Part shown: one piece after another, positions 60,901 to 64,000 of the stretch | How the letters are laid out: each line of letters begins with the position of its first letter | How positions within the stretch are numbered: position 1 is the first letter of the stretch | Assembly: GCA_025642075.2 (NCBI GenBank) | Contig: JAODUO010001328.1 | Location: 1-64,000, forward strand | Reading direction: 5' to 3' | DNA: 64,000 nt | DNA from: Ridgeia piscesae | Taxonomy: Eukaryota; Annelida; Polychaeta; Sabellida; Siboglinidae | Program-made: the position numbers and the translations under genes | Notes under the pieces: generated by a model | Database searches by the model: none | Seen by the model: only the letters and a program-made list of their open reading frames with translations | Told to the model about the DNA's origin: nothing

Positions 60901-61546
60901 AATCTCACCTGGAATGTGATCTGTACGATGCCACGTTACAAAACAACAATCTCACCTGGAATGTGATCTGTATGATGCCACATTACAAGACAACAATCTC
61001 ACCTGGAATCCGATCTGTACGATGCCGCATTACAAGACAACAATCTCACCTGGAATGCGATCTGTACGATGCCACATAACAAGACAACAATTTCACCTGG
61101 AATGCGATCTGTATGATGCCACATTACAAGACAACAATCTCACCTGGAATGTGATCTGTACGATGCCACGTTACAAAACAATCTCACCTGGAATGTGATC
61201 TGTGTGATGCCGCATTATAAAACAACAATCTCACCTGGAATGCAATCTGTATGATGCCACATTACAAGGCAACAATCTCACCTGGAATGTGATCTGTGTG
61301 ATGCCGCATTATAAAACAACAATCTCACCTGGAATGCGATCTGTCTGATGCCACGTTACAAAACAACAATCTCACCTGGAATGCGATCTGTATGATGCCG
61401 CCGGCCTGGCGAAGGCCCCGGTGAGGCATAAGTAGGAGGAAGGGAGCGGGGAGCTCAACAAAGTGGTTCACAAGGACCTCCCACTTGTGGAACCACATGG
61501 GAGACTGGTGCATGTAGTAGGCAAGGGGGTTAGGAATGGGCTGCGT
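47211..61546 (-). CDS. LMF1: lipase maturation factor 1-like, C-terminal 351 aa (7 exons, 5' part outside)
   Basis: LMF1 is a multipass ER membrane protein needed for folding and dimer assembly of lipoprotein, hepatic and endothelial lipases (family knowledge). Exons in transcript order: 61546-61376, 58763-58589, 57781-57628, 56035-55932, 55502-55423, 54974-54862, 47469-47211. They total 1056 nt with matching phases. Seen: [20 protein letters not shown], hydrophobic helices around [12 protein letters not shown] and [120 protein letters not shown]. The lysine-rich tail [14 protein letters not shown] extends past the vertebrate end. The N-terminal third is not in the last 2.4 kb and must lie beyond 64000. 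Resembles LMF1 more than LMF2 at FLPPLSL. Confidence 0.92.
47680..47708. repeat. (TA)n microsatellite
   Basis: Short TA run in the last LMF1-like intron. Confidence 0.93.
47795..49131. repeat. about 55-57-bp satellite, left block, about 24 copies
   Basis: Units contain gacctattccttctagacta, gatacactgtatccgaatac and atgcagtcattacaggg. Common variants: tagactagatacactg versus the shorter tagacaagacactg. Same family as 51136-54490, interrupted by the hAT-like element. Confidence 0.96.
49132..51135. mobile_element. hAT-like DNA transposon, non-autonomous, 2.0 kb
   Basis: Begins tagtgctggttcgata and ends tatcgaaccagcacta (inverted). It is flanked by an exact 8-bp duplication acagggac (49124-49131 and 51136-51143), the hAT hallmark. 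The insertion site is a satellite unit, so the empty site is visible in neighbours. Subterminal regions are dense in tatcgat-type motifs, including ttcgatacc repeats at 49250-49330. No transposase ORF. Confidence 0.85.
51136..54490. repeat. 55-57-bp satellite, right block, about 60 copies
   Basis: Continuation of the left block after the transposon. 52500-52700 and 53520-53970 contain many one-base deletions and insertions. A non-satellite stretch at 53590-53745 interrupts it. Confidence 0.95.
53581..53750. repeat. degraded second copy of 54481-54660
   Basis: ggctgcagttttcaggg, actctttaggacagattgag, tcttacggggttggtcctt and aatgggttttgaacca follow the same order as in 54481-54660 but with many small indels. 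Confidence 0.8.
54545..54862 (-). repeat. about 80-bp array of an LMF1-like exon end plus 5' splice site, 3-4 copies
   Basis: Sense-strand units read aacccatttgaagagagaga, cccacccac, then gtaaggatctctctta and tgacccttaaaaagtca. The first part equals the end of exon 54862-54974 and the second part its intron. Copy donors read GTAAGG, ATAAGG (lost) and GTAAGA. Confidence 0.85.
54862..54974 (-). CDS. LMF1: LMF1-like exon
   Basis: Acceptor ctttcag; [16 protein letters not shown] to [11 protein letters not shown]; donor CCAC|GTAAGG (phase 2). Its 3' end is duplicated in the array at 54545-54862. Confidence 0.9.
55423..55502 (-). CDS. LMF1: LMF1-like exon
   Basis: Acceptor tatccag; [20 protein letters not shown] to FAAFG; donor GGG|GTAAGT (phase 0). 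Confidence 0.93.
55738..55840 (-). mobile_element. SINE fragment, minus strand
   Basis: Contains, on the minus strand, ccagttcactcagctgtat and a B-box-like gtgttcaaatcctgtaatg. ttgaggattggata at the right recalls the SINE tail but in the opposite order, so the copy looks rearranged. Confidence 0.5.
55932..56035 (-). CDS. LMF1: LMF1-like exon
   Basis: Acceptor tttattcag; [16 protein letters not shown] to YEYEFKCKP; ends CCAG|GTAAAT (phase 1). Confidence 0.92.
56220..56315. repeat. (GGGT)n / (GT)n / (TA)n compound microsatellite
   Basis: ggtgggtgggt units followed by gt and tatatg runs in an LMF1-like intron. Confidence 0.93.
57039..57480 (-). pseudogene. 3' end of a LINE reverse transcriptase, degraded
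   Basis: Reads [56 protein letters not shown], then after a one-base shift near 57178 [16 protein letters not shown] and [11 protein letters not shown] before a stop. This is the C-terminal signature of a jockey/CR1/I-type LINE ([23 protein letters not shown]). 5'-truncated; lies in an LMF1-like intron. Confidence 0.82.
57628..57781 (-). CDS. LMF1: LMF1-like exon
   Basis: Acceptor gtatttgaag (weak pyrimidine tract); [41 protein letters not shown]; ends GCAG|GTAAAC (phase 2). Confidence 0.9.
57855..58045. repeat. (TG)n microsatellite with diverged flanks
   Basis: About 66 bp pure TG, then two shorter TG blocks each preceded by (t)aactgagccagtgtg or its variant. Confidence 0.93.
58589..58763 (-). 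CDS. LMF1: LMF1-like exon
   Basis: Acceptor ttgccgcag; [20 protein letters not shown] and [17 protein letters not shown]; ends TGGA|GTAAGT (phase 1). Confidence 0.92.
59350..61376 (-). repeat. 47-bp array of an LMF1-like 5' splice site, about 43 copies
   Basis: Sense-strand units consist of ggcatcatacagatcgcatt ccag (exon end) joined to gtgagattgttgtcttgtaa tgc (intron start). The real donor is at 61376/61375 and the array follows it immediately, filling about 2 kb of the 2.6-kb intron. Left-hand copies (59350-59700) are more diverged, while central copies are nearly identical with c/t and a/g alternations. Confidence 0.96.
61376..61546 (-). CDS. LMF1: LMF1-like exon (first in window)
   Basis: 57 codons, [20 protein letters not shown] to GGIIQIAFQ; acceptor cctctag, donor CAG|GTGAGA. 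Its last 24 nt and donor are the seed of the array at 59350-61376. Confidence 0.9.
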
Positions 61547-62090
61547 CTAGAGGCATAAACAGACATGGGCAACACTTATAAGGGGATAGATTAAATTTAA
61601 CCCTCTCATGGTCAGAACGCCTGAATCAACCCGAGTCCCTTTCATGGCTAGAACGCCTGAATACGTCCGAGCACAGAGGCACGTTTAAACTATGTACCAC
61701 AAAACAGTGTAATCCAATAATGGCAATTTATTTCAGCAGTTCGCACGTAATAATATTGAAGTTTTATTGGCAAGTGTCAACATTTCGAAATGCAGGCAAT
61801 TTCCACGGCTATTTAGCATCAGTTGTCATATGAATGTAGTCGAACTCAGCATCGCACTTCTTGTCATGATTGTCATGCAGTTAATATATTTTTTAGCCAG
61901 TAAGATTATTTTCCAACATTTGCTGTGGGATGAAAAATATGGATGTACACACGAATTGTTCTAAAAACTATGTGTCTGCTGGTGATTTGTACGATTAAAT
62001 GCTAACTTTTGAGCAGTCTATTTTGTTATAAACAGATATTAATGCGTAGCACGATGAAGCGGGTGGTGGTTTTTAGCTCCATTGTAACTA
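61547..62090. other. upstream intron of the LMF1-like gene, nothing recognised
   Basis: No further LMF1-like exon found. A short duplication aacgcctgaat is seen at 61616 and 61651. Confidence 0.6.
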
Positions 62091-63254
62091 CAGTCGTGCC
62101 TCGTTATAATGCGCCTCGTTATAACACGAATTGGATATAACGCAGTTAATCGTGGACCCCGAATTTCTGCCGCCATGTGGAAAATGGGCGCTACAGCTAA
62201 CAATAACGCTGTAATTAATTGTAATTAATTGTTTTTATGAAGTCCTCATGTTTGTCTTGTACAGGTTTATCTAGAAACAATTTAATGATACTAAGAAATT
62301 TAACACAAAAGTACAACTGCATTGCTGAGTTCATTGTTTGTTGTGCCCCTGGCTTCTGCTCTGCCGTCGGCTTTGCAGTACCAATCCGATTGTTTTTCAA
62401 ACCAATCTATTGTGTAACTAGCGCTTGGTATGTGTGGTGATTTCTTAAATGTTTGTTTAAAACATGACCAATTCCTTTGATTGCATTTAATTAACTTTTG
62501 GCACAGTAAATTTGGTGCAAAGCACTGTTTGTTTGCGCCAATATCAATCGCGTTTGTCTCCTGCCAGTTCGCTGAGGCTTCCGCAAATGAGCACCTTTAA
62601 ATTGCTTATGAATCGGTCAGTGACGAACAGTAATTATGATACTGCAATTGCAGGCTAACAGTTATGTTATGTTTTCATTACGTCTACGAATTTTTTTTAC
62701 TAGTGTGCAAATACACAAATTCGTCAACTGCGTATGAAACGCAGTAGCCTCGAACCACGGTGAATTGCATTATAAATCGGCACGGTAAATGTGTGACCTA
62801 AATTTCAATTTTGGGATTGATTGAAAGATGAAATCAAGTCAATTGTGAGCGCAACTAGTATAGGTATTAATATTTAACCAACTTCGGCAACATGTCAATT
62901 AATTTGTGCGTTTCAGCTACCGAGTTCAAGGTTATGCGATAGCAGTACTGTGTTATCGCTCCGCCTCAGTTCACATCGCCAGACGAGACGTGTTGGCTCT
63001 GAATTTATTTCAAAACTGTACACCATTCGCAAGTTTTACTCAGTTCAACATTCGACAGTGTATATTATTTTAACGTAATACACATTTACGTTGGTTGTCA
63101 ATTAGTTTCATAAATCACGCATAGACCGCGCAACCAGCACATTGGCTTCGGTTGTGTTGTGGCGTTTTGGGGGTGGTTATAATGTATAACGCGCCTTGTT
63201 TATAACACGGTTCCATTTTCATTTCAACTAGCGCATTATAGTGAGGCGCGACTG
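62091..63254. mobile_element. pogo/Tigger-like (Tc1-mariner) non-autonomous element
   Basis: Terminal inverted repeats CAGTCGTGCCTCGTTATAA (left) and CAGTCGCGCCTCACTATAA (right, reverse complement), 20 of 23 bases equal, each flanked by TA. An extra internal cctcgttataacac/ccttgtttataacac motif sits near both ends. 1164 bp with no transposase frame. CAGTNG..CCTCGTTATAA termini and TA duplication are typical of pogo/Tigger elements. Confidence 0.8.
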
Positions 63255-63256
63255 TA

Positions 63257-64000
63257 CTGACACTGTTGTTATGTCTAACTTCCTAACTTCAGTAATTCGG
63301 ACTTTGATGGAATTTTCAGATCAAGTTTATAACGAATGCTGTAATCGGAGAGGAATGTTTTGCTGCACGATTACTCATTTGAAATATAATACCAACTTAA
63401 TTATTCTGCTGGGGTGAGTTATGATCGCGTAGAATGGCATTTTGAATAAATTATGGAAAACATGCACTCAGAAAAACAAAATTATTTCAGTTTTATTTAC
63501 CATACATGTAATTAGTTGTACATTTTATAGTATAGTAGTTTATTAATATTTCAAACGCAGCAAATATACGTAAATTATTACGAAAAATATTTTATTAGAA
63601 AAGTAGTTGAACATTAAATTTTTGTCATCCTTTGATAATTTATATTTGGGTAATAAATTTACATATATGGCGCATACGTGGCTGTTTACATCAGGAATCA
63701 GGTAGATATTTCCATTAATCTGGCATTGAGAGAGGTTAAACATGTAATGTATTAATTTACACCTAACAAAAAGAAACCAAGGAAAACACTATTACAACAT
63801 TTTGAACTACCGGTACCTGGGGGTACTTCTTATAAGTATTACATATGTTATTATGTTCATGATGTCAATAATCATGAGCACTAAAAATTTTCATCTGAAA
63901 CAGTAAATAACTCTTAAAAAAACTGTTTTCTAAATGCCCCGCCTATTGTCAGATCAGAGATCAAAGGTCAACGGAAATGAATCATTGTAGAAAGAGGTGT
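63257..64000. other. right edge, nothing recognised
   Basis: AT-rich sequence, probably still in the LMF1-like gene's upstream intron. No exon seen. Confidence 0.6.

Overview
This is nuclear DNA from an invertebrate animal. It is AT-rich, its genes are split by GT-AG introns, and it is full of microsatellites, long minisatellites, tRNA-derived SINEs, LINE tails and DNA-transposon relics. The protein types and SINE style suggest a lophotrochozoan, probably a mollusc, but the sequence alone does not prove the species.

Layout. (1) 1-1858, plus strand: a 33-bp minisatellite, then the last coding exon of an unrecognised gene that starts left of the window. (2) 4565-22569, minus strand: a complete 13-exon drebrin-like/Abp1 gene (ADF-H, charged helix, proline/alanine-rich and tyrosine repeats, SH3; 599 aa). 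Its phases agree across every junction. (3) 22570-32066: intergenic DNA with a Kolobok-like THAP element, a diverged copy of a second element, hairpins and microsatellites. (4) 32067-43365, plus strand: RhoBTB (Rho GTPase domain, two BTB domains, conserved C-terminal region). It has 8 coding exons and 731 aa once one apparent extra base in exon 6 is allowed for. (5) 47211-61546, minus strand: the C-terminal 351 aa (7 exons) of a lipase maturation factor 1-like ER membrane protein, whose 5' half lies beyond the right edge. (6) 61547-64000: intron or flank holding a pogo/Tigger-like element.

The genes are convergent (first gene/DBNL, RhoBTB/LMF1) or divergent (DBNL/RhoBTB). They act in unrelated processes: actin and endocytosis, Cullin-3-linked ubiquitination, and ER lipase folding.

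The most unusual feature is that several minisatellites are built from exon-intron junctions. About 43 copies of an LMF1 5' splice site occupy 59350-61376. Three to four further copies of another LMF1 5' splice site occupy 54545-54862. More than 20 copies of the RhoBTB last-exon 3' splice site occupy 41960-43200. Other arrays sit within about 15-170 bp of an exon. Transposon relics include a hAT-like element with an 8-bp target duplication inside a satellite, and a SINE whose interior has expanded into about 35 tandem 33-bp units.
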